Shown in pieces: positions 31,746 through 38,248 of a DNA stretch of 41,917 nucleotides. The notes beneath the pieces were generated by a model. That model saw only the letters and a program-made list of their open reading frames with translations, made no database searches and had not been told where the DNA came from. Source of the DNA: a virus; IMG/VR virus record IMGVR_UViG_3300037427_001752, positions 1-41,917 of that record, one strand, 5' to 3'. The translations under genes were made by a program, and so were the position numbers. How positions within the stretch are numbered: position 1 is the stretch's first letter; each line of letters opens with the position of its first letter.

Positions 31746-32711
31746 TTAGTTAACTCGTCGGACAATACGCGGGATAATTTCACCACTGCGTATGACTTCG
31801 ACCTCGCAACCAATTTCTAATCCTAACTCTTCGATGTAAGACATATTATGCAGGGTTGCTCTTTGTACAAGCGCGTCACCAATCATTACAGGGCTAAGAA
31901 TTGCTACTGGTGTAACAACTCCTGATTTCCCTGTGTGCCACTCAACATCTTTTAGCGAAGTTATCTCACCTTCTTTCTGCTCTTTGAGAGCAATAGAACC
32001 CCGTGGATGGTGTGCAGTAAATCCTGCATCCTCCCAGTCTTTTAGATTATCAAGTCTGTAGACTACGCCATCTGTGGGGAACTTCTTTGACTCAAGGTCT
32101 GTAGTATCTGTATAAAACCCAAGATTGTAACAATAATTAAGTTTCTCACTCCAGTACTCAAAGTTAGTATCTGGTCGCATATCATGCACTACAAAAAATA
32201 AGTAAGGTCTTCGTTCTATGAACTCATCTTCGCTTTTGAGATTTAACGCACCCGCTGCAAAGTTTCTTGCATTTGGAATACTACTTGGTGCTACTACTTC
32301 ACCGTCAATCTGACAGTAATCACTATGATTAATTTTCCAAGGGACTGTTTTAAGATGTCGTACATTATTCAAAATGTCAACACCTGTTTTACCGTCCCCA
32401 CGGCTGGTAGCTCGTACTAGCATCCCCTTCTCATAAACGAGAGATATGGCAGCACCGTCTAGCTTGGGTGTAGCAACAACATTTTTGTCGCCCATCCAAT
32501 CCAAGACTTCTTGCTCTGAAAAAGATTTCTTCAAAGAATACATAGGAAAGATGTGGTCAACGCCTCGACTGGGAGTATAACCAACGTCTTTGTCAGTGCC
32601 TTCTAAAGCATCCCACTCTTCATCACTTAGAGGGCTTTCACCGTCTTCGTAATAAAGTTTGGCTATCTTGTTTCTGTATGCGTAATCTATATCTGTCATA
32701 GGTTCTCTCAT
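31746..32711 (-). CDS. NAD-dependent DNA ligase, adenylation and OB half
   Basis: This 321-aa protein matches the front of LigA: NAD-binding Ia-like start (YRNKIAKLYYEDGESPLSDE), the active-site lysine in ATPKLDGAAISLVYE (K-L-D-G), ATSRGDGKTGVDIL, QIDGEVV, DGVVYRLD, and the OB end (GCEVEVIRSGEIIPRIVRR). It stops before the zinc finger, which lies in the next gene. The first ATG (32711) would have a leader of only about 6 bases; an in-frame ATG at 32699 (MTDIDYAYRN) is an alternative start. Confidence 0.93.
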   Translation of the reverse strand: MREPMTDIDYAYRNKIAKLYYEDGESPLSDEEWDALEGTDKDVGYTPSRGVDHIFPMYSLKKSFSEQEVLDWMGDKNVVATPKLDGAAISLVYEKGMLVRATSRGDGKTGVDILNNVRHLKTVPWKINHSDYCQIDGEVVAPSSIPNARNFAAGALNLKSEDEFIERRPYLFFVVHDMRPDTNFEYWSEKLNYCYNLGFYTDTTDLESKKFPTDGVVYRLDNLKDWEDAGFTAHHPRGSIALKEQKEGEITSLKDVEWHTGKSGVVTPVAILSPVMIGDALVQRATLHNMSYIEELGLEIGCEVEVIRSGEIIPRIVRRVN

Positions 32712-32723
32712 TTATTAAAGTAT

Positions 32724-32752
32724 ATTATACTAGAGATTACCTATAATGTCAA
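32724..32752 (-). promoter_or_regulatory. Promoter P4 (sigma70-type)
   Basis: On the - strand: TTGACA (32752-32747), 17-base spacer, TATAAT (32729-32724). The TGA in the -35 box is the stop codon of the PC4-like gene. It drives the ligase adenylation gene alone. Confidence 0.88.
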
Positions 32753-33072
32753 GAATTATTTGCGGCTTCCTCTGGATAAATCTCTTTGATTAGCTCACCA
32801 AAGTTTTCTTCTATAATCTGCTTAGATTCAGCAAGGGATATAATTTCAGTCAAAGCACGGAACAACTCCTTAGAGTTATTAAAGTCGAGCGGTAGCGCTA
32901 TTCCAACAGGAGTAGGTTTCCATTCTTCTGTAAAATCCATGTAATACTTTCTAAGGTGTAGATATTCTACCCCTCTGAAAGTGTTCACAGTGAGTCGTAC
33001 TTGTTCTTGCTTCCCCTCATCGTAGTGAATTACATGTTCGTAGTGGCTAGCAGGTTCAGTTATATCTATCAT
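32749..33072 (-). CDS. PC4-like transcription coactivator / ssDNA-binding protein
   Basis: This 107-aa protein contains the PC4 core: QVRLTVNTFRGVEYLHLRKY, then YMDFTEEWKPTPVGIALPLD and a helix (SKELFRALTEIISLAE). The strand-turn pattern 'F-x-G-x-x-Y-L-x-L-R-x-Y-Y...W-x-P-T-x-x-G-I-x-L-P' matches eukaryotic PC4 and its phage T5 homologue, which dimerise and bind ssDNA and are linked to recombination-dependent replication. The C-terminal NNS is encoded by the P4 promoter box. It overlaps the preceding gene by 4 bases. Confidence 0.85.
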   Translation of the reverse strand: MIDITEPASHYEHVIHYDEGKQEQVRLTVNTFRGVEYLHLRKYYMDFTEEWKPTPVGIALPLDFNNSKELFRALTEIISLAESKQIIEENFGELIKEIYPEEAANNS

Positions 33073-33335
33073 GAGTCATTCTTTAGTACAGAAGCTAGCG
33101 GCACGACACTTGTTATATTGAAAGGTTTCAACAGACGATAAGAGTCTGTGTCCCAACAGAATAACAACAGCGTATCGCTAGATTCTTTGGCTCTATTTTT
33201 CTTGCTCTGAATATACGGCGTACTGAAGTCCAACGTGCAAACATTGTACTTCAGTTTCTTTGAATTCTCACTACGATAGGTAATGATTGCATCACCGTAC
33301 TCTCTCACAAGAGAGGCTAGTTCTTCCTTTTTCAC
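33069..33335 (-). CDS. Hypothetical protein
   Basis: The GTG at 33335 is chosen because AAGGAG lies five bases upstream; the TTG at 33338 would be too close. The 88-aa product reads MKKEELASLVREYGDAIITY, then YRSENSKKLKYNVCTLDFST and a hydrophobic DTLLLFCWDTDSYRLL. A WYL- or KTSC-like small beta protein is possible, but no family is recognised. It overlaps the PC4-like gene by 4 bases, suggesting joint expression. Confidence 0.55.
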   Translation of the reverse strand: MKKEELASLVREYGDAIITYRSENSKKLKYNVCTLDFSTPYIQSKKNRAKESSDTLLLFCWDTDSYRLLKPFNITSVVPLASVLKNDS

Positions 33336-33399
33336 CAATGCTCCTTAGGTTTAGGTGTGTAAAATCTTTTACTTTCCTACAACTCACGGGCATGATGCT

Positions 33400-33415
33400 C
33401 CCCCGCGTACGGGGG
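33400..33415. repeat. GC-rich hairpin in an intergenic gap
   Basis: CCCCCG, loop CGTA, CGGGGG form a perfect 6-bp GC stem, very unlike the AT-rich surroundings; a GCATGATGC palindrome lies right beside it (33390-33398). There is no T-tract on the - strand side, so it is not a standard terminator. It could attenuate or process the P5 transcript between the HTH gene and the two genes downstream. Confidence 0.55.
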
Positions 33416-33423
33416 GCTGTGGT

Positions 33424-33861
33424 TTAAACTTCGCTGTAAATTACTGAGGTAAAATAGATTGCTGCTTTACCTGTTAGTTTAGATATTATAGCAGCGTCTA
33501 CTTCTTTACCCATAGCTCTGATAGCTTCGGTTAGCTCGTCTTGGGCATCTTGCTTTGATACTCGTGTTCCACCACTAGATTTAGCGGCAGAGCCACCAGT
33601 AGCGGCTTCTTTCTTCACATACACACCAGCTTTGCTAAGAATCATACGAACCCCGTTAGGGCTTTCACCTAACTCGTCTGCAATGTCTTTTACAATCTCC
33701 ATAGATGTTTCTGGAGTTGGGCTTTCTGCTTCGTACATTTCTACTGCTTGTGCTTTCTTGTCGTCATCCCACGCCATTCTGCGTTTCCTTTTGTTAGTTG
33801 TTTTTAATCCGGGGCATGTACCCAGATACTGTATTTGCTCTTGATAAAATCGGTCGCCCAT
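33424..33861 (-). CDS. Small HTH-type DNA-binding protein
   Basis: The 145-aa frame starts at ATG 33861 with AGGAA and lies behind promoter P5. An internal ATG at 33777 (MAWDDDKKAQAVEMYEAESP) also has a good AGGA and may be the true start of the folded protein. A helix-turn-helix unit (IVKDIADELGESPNGVRMIL followed by SKAGVYVKK) resembles the units of the 30199-30927 protein. The C-terminal half (DAQDELTEAIRAMGKEVDAA) is helical. A phage transcription regulator is plausible. Confidence 0.6.
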   Translation of the reverse strand: MGDRFYQEQIQYLGTCPGLKTTNKRKRRMAWDDDKKAQAVEMYEAESPTPETSMEIVKDIADELGESPNGVRMILSKAGVYVKKEAATGGSAAKSSGGTRVSKQDAQDELTEAIRAMGKEVDAAIISKLTGKAAIYFTSVIYSEV

Positions 33862-33885
33862 TGGTTTCCTTAATTTTGAAATGAT

Positions 33886-33914
33886 ATTATATCGCGATTT
33901 AACATTTGTGTCAA
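33886..33914 (-). promoter_or_regulatory. Promoter P5 (sigma70-type)
   Basis: On the - strand: TTGACA (33914-33909), 17-base spacer, TATAAT (33891-33886). The TGA of TTGACA is the stop codon of the 2OG oxygenase gene. It drives the HTH, hypothetical and PC4-like genes. Confidence 0.9.
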
Positions 33915-34462
33915 GAATTATTTTTCACATCTGTCCAAATTGTTATAGCATACTTTTCACCTTCTACTATTTCTGTAGATAAGTGAGGGTGCGTTAGCTG
34001 GCTTGGCCATATTATTAAATCTCCAATTTCAACTTTTTCATTGCAGTATTTCTGTCTACGGAACTCTAGTACGCCTCCTTTATAGTTATTATTTAACTTA
34101 ATACTACCACTTATATGGCTTTGATCTACATGTTCTTTTAAAGCTATTTGAGTATCACTACTATACTTGACTGCAAATATATTATATGCTTCAGGTCTAT
34201 CACCAAAGTACCAGACATTCGACATTGCAGGTACCACCATATTATCAAACTGCTCTTTTATTAGATCATACATGTCAGGGTAATATTCATCTAAAGGAAT
34301 ATCATGTGTACCATACCTTCTATCGTATACTCCTTTTTTCCATCTTTTGTCCTCTTTTAGTAGGTCTGCTAAAGCTGTAGCGATTTCTTCATTCAGAAAC
34401 TTAGTATGAAATATATCAGTAGCAACTGTAGTTATACTTTGAGGGTGAAAAAATCTATCCAT
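33911..34462 (-). CDS. 2-oxoglutarate/Fe(II)-dependent oxygenase
   Basis: This 183-aa protein has the double-stranded beta-helix of the prolyl-4-hydroxylase type. The iron ligands are H-x-D in ALKEHVDQSHISGSI and a distal His in SQLTHPHLSTEIV, with a following basic residue (GEKYAITIW) for 2-oxoglutarate. FAVKYSSDT, GGVLEFRRQKYC and GDLIIWPSQ fit the fold. Such enzymes are frequent in marine phages and may hydroxylate protein, nucleic-acid or small-molecule targets; the target is unknown here. It overlaps the HNH gene by 8 bases. Confidence 0.85.
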   Translation of the reverse strand: MDRFFHPQSITTVATDIFHTKFLNEEIATALADLLKEDKRWKKGVYDRRYGTHDIPLDEYYPDMYDLIKEQFDNMVVPAMSNVWYFGDRPEAYNIFAVKYSSDTQIALKEHVDQSHISGSIKLNNNYKGGVLEFRRQKYCNEKVEIGDLIIWPSQLTHPHLSTEIVEGEKYAITIWTDVKNNS

Positions 34463-35168
34463 TTTTAGGGAGTCTGTTATGGTTTCTAAGTACTTTTGTA
34501 CAATGAGCTAAATAGTCCTCCATCTGCATTGAAGACTTTGACTGATTACACTCTTTATGGGTACAGCTAGTATTCTCTAAATGGTTCCCCGCTGAAGGGT
34601 CTATATGATCCATATGCCATATGTCATGTACAACATTTAACGATTCCCCACAAATAGTACAGTCTAAGTCATAAGTATCCGGATTGTATCCTTGTGTATC
34701 TTCCCATAATTTTAATACGTCTTTTGCGTAAAAACTACACTTATCTATTTTCATATGTTTTTTCTCTGTTCCTTTTCCGTGAAATTTAGAAATTCTACCA
34801 TTTATTACCCAGGACATGGCGGGTTCAACAGAATTAAATCTGGTTCTGGTGTCTCGGTTACTGTGCTCGTATTGCTCCCAGATCGAACGTCCTTGCTCTA
34901 TTCTTGGCGGTTTCGATTTAAATAGGTCTAAACGTCTTCCTACTATAACGGACGGGTTAGTCGTTCTGTACTTTACAGCCCTGGCTTTAATTTTTTCTCT
35001 CTCTGAGTCTCCGTGCCACCAGTACTGAAACGTAGATTTAGAGGGAGAGTTTCCGTACTCTGCTACCATGATCGCGCGTGCTGCCGCTCCTGTTCTTGGT
35101 ATTCCTGCATCTATAACATTTTTCCAATAAAAATCTATTACTTCTTGTGGGTACATAGATCCTTGCAT
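34455..35168 (-). CDS. HNH endonuclease (likely free-standing homing type)
   Basis: The ATG at 35168 with AAGGA eight bases upstream is preferred over ATG 35240, which has no ribosome binding site. The 237-aa product has an N-terminal helical region ending in an HTH-like GNSPSKSTFQYWW, then a C-terminal HNH domain: DCTICGESL, IWHMDHIDPSAGNHLENTSC (D-H and N) and THKECNQSKSSM. The two C-x2-C-type pairs would hold zinc. Free-standing HNH genes in phages are usually selfish homing enzymes; this one sits at the end of a conserved small-gene block. Confidence 0.8.
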   Translation of the reverse strand: MQGSMYPQEVIDFYWKNVIDAGIPRTGAAARAIMVAEYGNSPSKSTFQYWWHGDSEREKIKARAVKYRTTNPSVIVGRRLDLFKSKPPRIEQGRSIWEQYEHSNRDTRTRFNSVEPAMSWVINGRISKFHGKGTEKKHMKIDKCSFYAKDVLKLWEDTQGYNPDTYDLDCTICGESLNVVHDIWHMDHIDPSAGNHLENTSCTHKECNQSKSSMQMEDYLAHCTKVLRNHNRLPKNG

Positions 35169-35268
35169 TTGCTTTTTCCTTTTTTTATAGTAACCAATTA
35201 AACCAGCCTGACTGCTGCATATCGAATAAAATTTCTGCAATATGAAGGACTACTTCTAGGTACAACAG

Positions 35269-35282
35269 AAACAATATTGTTT
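35269..35282. repeat. 14-bp perfect AT palindrome
   Basis: AAACAATATTGTTT lies directly after the stop codon of the 75-aa gene, in the 114-base gap before the HNH gene. It may be an operator or a weak termination hairpin. Nothing else is seen in this gap. Confidence 0.5.
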
Positions 35283-35510
35283 TTATGACCCTAAACTCTT
35301 CCATTCTAGTATGCTGTCCTTTACGATGTCTTCGTACATATTTGTTTCAGTAGATACTGCCACCAGTCTATCACTGTAGTGATTACTTGGTGAGTTATAT
35401 CCACCTATTAGAGTATACGTGCCTTCGTGTATTTTATCCGAAGTTACACTTTTATACTTTATATAGCACTTTCCTACTGCTAGTGCTTTTGATAATTCGT
35501 CTATATTCAT
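35283..35510 (-). CDS. Hypothetical protein
   Basis: This 75-aa protein begins MNIDELSKALAVGKCYIKYK. A beta segment with EGTYTLIGGYNSPSNHYSDR follows, and the end is ATNMYEDIV-like (STETNMYEDIVKDSILEWKS). This suggests a small SH3-like fold, but no family is recognised. It overlaps the upstream HTH gene by 4 bases. Confidence 0.55.
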   Translation of the reverse strand: MNIDELSKALAVGKCYIKYKSVTSDKIHEGTYTLIGGYNSPSNHYSDRLVAVSTETNMYEDIVKDSILEWKSLGS

Positions 35511-36148
35511 ATCTTATTTAGATTAACTCCATACTCCTCTAAGTGAGAGAGCTTGCCCAGTTCACAGGCGAGGACAAAGGCATAATAGCCACCGATAGTA
35601 TCATTTTCTGTATTTTCCAGAATATATACTCGGTATCCTTTACTTTCATAGTTATTCTTTACTGTTATTTCTGCATCTACTATTGCAGGTGCGTGGTACT
35701 TTGCTGACCATACTTTCTCGCCAGGGTTAAACGTATCTGCTACACAGTTCTCAGGAATTATACTTGGATGAACGCGCTCCTCTTGGCTTGCAGGTCGTTG
35801 TGGTACTCCTACTCTATCGAGTATAGAGCGCACAAACCCTGCTGACCGATACAACCCCGCAGCTATTTCGGAGATAGACTCTCCTTGCAAATAGTTTGTT
35901 ATAGCTTCAGTTATCTCGTAAGCCTGAGCTTTTTTACCTTTGTTTGTAGCCTTTCGTTTTGCTACATACTCTTTATGATCTTGGAACTCTGTTATGATCT
36001 TATTCAATCTCGTAGTGTTGTACGAGATGTTAAGTATCTCACATGCCTCCTTTTTCGTGATGGCCTTTTCTTGTGAGAGGAGTCCTATCACTTTCTCTAT
36101 GTTCGTGTTCGTTAGGTTCTCGTAGTCCCTTTTCTTCACTCGCGGCAA
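35507..36148 (-). CDS. HTH-containing conserved phage protein
   Basis: This 213-aa protein starts at TTG (36148) with GGAGG nine bases upstream; a GTG at 36139 is an alternative. An N-terminal helix-turn-helix (ITKKEACEILNISYNTTRLN) and a second one (ESISEIAAGLYRSAGFVRSI) bracket a basic linker (KRKATNKGKKAQAYE). The C-terminal domain has FNPGEKVWSAKYHAPAIVDA, the pattern of a small KOW/SH3-like barrel, and VYILENTENDTIGGYYAFVL. It probably binds DNA. The first 110 bases overlap the upstream gene in another frame. Confidence 0.65.
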   Translation of the reverse strand: MPRVKKRDYENLTNTNIEKVIGLLSQEKAITKKEACEILNISYNTTRLNKIITEFQDHKEYVAKRKATNKGKKAQAYEITEAITNYLQGESISEIAAGLYRSAGFVRSILDRVGVPQRPASQEERVHPSIIPENCVADTFNPGEKVWSAKYHAPAIVDAEITVKNNYESKGYRVYILENTENDTIGGYYAFVLACELGKLSHLEEYGVNLNKI

Positions 36149-36425
36149 TTAATTCATCCTCCAATTTAAATAATAAACAACACATAGCATGTGCAAGGTG
36201 TGATAACCCTGTTTCTTCGTCTGCACTTTCACCATCTATGTGTGCGAAAATATGTCTCAAAGCAGCACTAGTATACCTATTCTGTAGGTCGTCTACTTTC
36301 CTCCAGTTGTGAGGATCGTACTTCTCTGCTCCAAATGTTAATACTTTTCCTACTTCGTTTATAGACTTAGGAGGCAACAAATACAACTGCGGCTTTCCTC
36401 CGTCATACTTCTTTCCTTCTGACAT
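36039..36425 (-). CDS. dATP/dGTP diphosphohydrolase-type protein
   Basis: This 128-aa protein has the signature of the all-alpha NTP-pyrophosphatase relatives labelled dATP/dGTP diphosphohydrolase: KKYDGGKPQLYLLPPKSINE, VGKVLTFGAEKYDPHNWRKV, ALRHIFAHIDGESADEETGL and SHLAHAMCCLLFKLED. The E-S-A-D-E-E-T-G-L-S-H-L-A-H motif holds metal-binding acids. The family degrades or balances purine dNTPs in phage infections, and includes MazZ of diaminopurine phages; no purZ is visible here, so ordinary dNTP control is more likely. The C-terminal tail is charged and overlaps the next gene by 110 bases. Confidence 0.8.
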   Translation of the reverse strand: MSEGKKYDGGKPQLYLLPPKSINEVGKVLTFGAEKYDPHNWRKVDDLQNRYTSAALRHIFAHIDGESADEETGLSHLAHAMCCLLFKLEDELIAASEEKGLREPNEHEHRESDRTPLTRKGHHEKGGM

Positions 36426-36625
36426 TACTCTCCCTTTCGTACTTGATCGTTGAGCAGTCTAGTAATTACCCACTCGGGGGCTTCCATAATTCTCAGGTAA
36501 TCTATAGCTTCGTTTTGAGACGCACCATCACCTATCATACCATTCATAGTTATGTACCAGTCAAAAAACTGATCTTCATGCGATCCTTGAAAAGGTTCGT
36601 ATTTGTAGCCCATTCCATTTATCAT
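36425..36625 (-). CDS. Hypothetical small protein
   Basis: This 66-aa protein's ATG (36625) overlaps the preceding stop (ATGA), and its stop overlaps the next start by one base. It reads MINGMGYKYEPFQGSHEDQF then FDWYITMNGMIGDGASQNEA and a helix (IDYLRIMEAPEWVITRLLND). No family is recognised. Confidence 0.6.
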   Translation of the reverse strand: MINGMGYKYEPFQGSHEDQFFDWYITMNGMIGDGASQNEAIDYLRIMEAPEWVITRLLNDQVRKGE

Positions 36626-37194
36626 CTAGTTATCCTCTGTTCATACTCTGCTTCGGTTTCATCCCACCAAAAAGGTTTGTCTCGGTACTTCCAAGACGCG
36701 AAGGTTGCTTTGTCTTTGAGATAGAACTTACGATATGCAGCTATTCCGTCTGAGCCTTTGAGTTCGTCTGGCATGGCTTGAGCAAAATCAGTGAGTCCGT
36801 CTCGTGGTAAGGATATGGGTTCAGGTAAGTTAAGTATAACTTCATGCACGCTTTTGTGCGATTTTCCATATCTGTATCTGTATTCTTCATTAAGGGCAAG
36901 TGCGTAGCAGAATAACCATTCGTAGTTATCCAGTGAGCTACGTGCCCAAATGGTACAAGGATGATTGTACATAGTAGGCAAATAAGGGAAATCTCTATCA
37001 GGGTTTGCCTTTGCTGTTTTAATGATTGCCCACTCTTCTTTCGTAAGTTTTCTAGGAACGAATCCAATGTATTTCTCTACCCAATGATTTGTGCACAGCA
37101 TCTGTGCTGCCTCTAAAGGCATTTTGACAATATGTTTGTCAACGTGATATTCTGCACACTTATCAATGTCTTTGTCTAATATAAAAATGTTCAT
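36622..37194 (-). CDS. Conserved marine phage protein, leaderless mRNA predicted
   Basis: This 190-aa protein begins MNIFILDKDIDKCAEYHVDK, then HIVKMPLEAAQMLCTNHW. This N-terminus is well conserved in cyanophage and other marine phage proteins (M-N-I-F-x-L-D-x-D...H-x-D-K-H-x-V-K-M). A pyrimidine-dimer glycosylase-like fold has sometimes been suggested for such proteins; I cannot confirm it. The gene starts exactly where transcription from P6 should begin: only 6 bases separate TATAAT from the ATG. The true start at this ATG is supported by the conserved first residues. Confidence 0.7.
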   Translation of the reverse strand: MNIFILDKDIDKCAEYHVDKHIVKMPLEAAQMLCTNHWVEKYIGFVPRKLTKEEWAIIKTAKANPDRDFPYLPTMYNHPCTIWARSSLDNYEWLFCYALALNEEYRYRYGKSHKSVHEVILNLPEPISLPRDGLTDFAQAMPDELKGSDGIAAYRKFYLKDKATFASWKYRDKPFWWDETEAEYEQRITR

Positions 37195-37200
37195 GAGCGT

Positions 37201-37229
37201 ATTATACTTCTTTTTAGTACTTGTGTCAA
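37201..37229 (-). promoter_or_regulatory. Promoter P6 (sigma70-type), predicted leaderless transcript
   Basis: On the - strand: TTGACA (37229-37224), 17-base spacer, TATAAT (37206-37201), then ACGCTC and the ATG at 37194. The expected transcript start is at or within one base of the ATG, leaving no room for a ribosome binding site. Confidence 0.88.
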
Positions 37230-37236
37230 GAACTAT

Positions 37237-37593
37237 TTACTCGTCTATGTCAGGTTGTGTATCATCTCCTACTGTCCCATCGTAGCCTTTGAACCTATAG
37301 TACACAGTTATTTCTTCTCCTCTCATAATAGGTTTAATAATGTGTAATACTCTGTCTCCTTTGTCGGTCGCAATATACCCATTCGGATCATCACTATGAT
37401 TAATAAAACCTCCTAGTGGAGTTCTAACCCATTCATGTCTATCCCTATTATGTACTAACACATGAGTTTCGCCTAGTACAGTTCCTGCGTACAGATACTC
37501 ACTAGCATGTAATCCTAACCCATCAATTGGGCTCGATTGGATAGTAGCTGCTTTGGGCAAGGGTCTGTACGTCTTTTCATTAAATGTCTTCAT
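37237..37593 (-). CDS. SET-domain protein, putative lysine methyltransferase
   Basis: This 118-aa protein is a compact SET domain: IQSSPIDGLGLHASEYLYAG (the G-x-G motif that binds S-adenosylmethionine), GGFINHSDDPNGYI (N-H-S-x-x-P-N) and IKPIMRGEEITVYY (G-E-E-I-x-x-x-Y). These are the three core SET motifs in the right order. There are no pre-SET or post-SET cysteines. Such proteins methylate lysines in histones or other proteins; a host or phage protein would be the target. It overlaps thyX by 14 bases and ends just before P6. Confidence 0.85.
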   Translation of the reverse strand: MKTFNEKTYRPLPKAATIQSSPIDGLGLHASEYLYAGTVLGETHVLVHNRDRHEWVRTPLGGFINHSDDPNGYIATDKGDRVLHIIKPIMRGEEITVYYRFKGYDGTVGDDTQPDIDE

Positions 37594-38248
37594 ATGCTTT
37601 AATTACACTTGGAAAGTGCGTTCCTATAATATCCCATGCACTTTCTGCAATAATCTGGTGCTCTTTCTGTGTTCCGTTTGCTTTTCTTAATTGACAGTAA
37701 TGTATCCAACTTCTCAATGTTCCAGCCATGTACAGTGTAGTGCCTGTCAGCCCTTCGGGAAGAACTGCCCTGGCTTGCTCTTTAGCAATACCTTGCTGTA
37801 AAGCCCACTCATATACTTCTCGAGTTTGTCGAAGAGCTTGAGTCTGCTTCATGTTCCACGTTTCTTGCAGCCTACGATCTTCCTGCACCCTACAGTCCAT
37901 ATCAATACTGTTCTGTCGGTTCTTTGGATCTTGATATCTAGCTTCTCTCTTCTTAAAAGTATTAGACACAGCGTATCGCTGGCTAAACTCTTGATAAGAG
38001 AAGCTACGGTGTCTTACTATCTGGTGAGAAATGTCTCTGGTTGTGTGAATTGCCATCGTTATAGATACCATTTCAAACGGACTCCAGTGTTCATTTTTGA
38101 TTAGATACTTAAGCAACCCCGCTGCGGTTTTACTGTTGTTCTGATTGTCAGGGTTACTTACTCTAGCGCAGTAAGCTATGAACTCATCTGCGGTGTGACA
38201 ATCTGTTAATGCTGATGGTTTACTGAGTGCTACTAATTCTACGTCCAC
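37580..38248 (-). CDS. thyX: Flavin-dependent thymidylate synthase
   Basis: This 222-aa protein has the ThyX signature RHRSFSYQEFSQRYA (R-H-R-x2-S-x5-S-Q-R-Y), preceded by TTRDISHQIV and followed by TLYMAGTLRSWIHYCQLR, the substrate and FAD region. It makes dTMP from dUMP with methylenetetrahydrofolate and NADPH via FAD. With NrdAB it supplies thymidine nucleotides for replication. It is in the P7 operon directly after the lysozyme gene, a mix of lysis and nucleotide genes. Confidence 0.95.
   Translation of the reverse strand: MDVELVALSKPSALTDCHTADEFIAYCARVSNPDNQNNSKTAAGLLKYLIKNEHWSPFEMVSITMAIHTTRDISHQIVRHRSFSYQEFSQRYAVSNTFKKREARYQDPKNRQNSIDMDCRVQEDRRLQETWNMKQTQALRQTREVYEWALQQGIAKEQARAVLPEGLTGTTLYMAGTLRSWIHYCQLRKANGTQKEHQIIAESAWDIIGTHFPSVIKAYEDI

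Noticed and set aside
30915-32711. Ligase split explained by a sequencing frameshift
   Set aside because: A consensus promoter, a ribosome binding site and about 65 non-coding bases lie between the halves, so they are truly separate genes.
35168-35240. ATG at 35240 as the start of the HNH gene
   Set aside because: No ribosome binding site precedes it, while ATG 35168 has AAGGA at proper spacing.
36039-36425. MazZ of a diaminopurine (Z-genome) phage
   Set aside because: No purZ or dATP triphosphohydrolase of the Z pathway is present in the window; the fold is shared by ordinary phage dNTP-control proteins.
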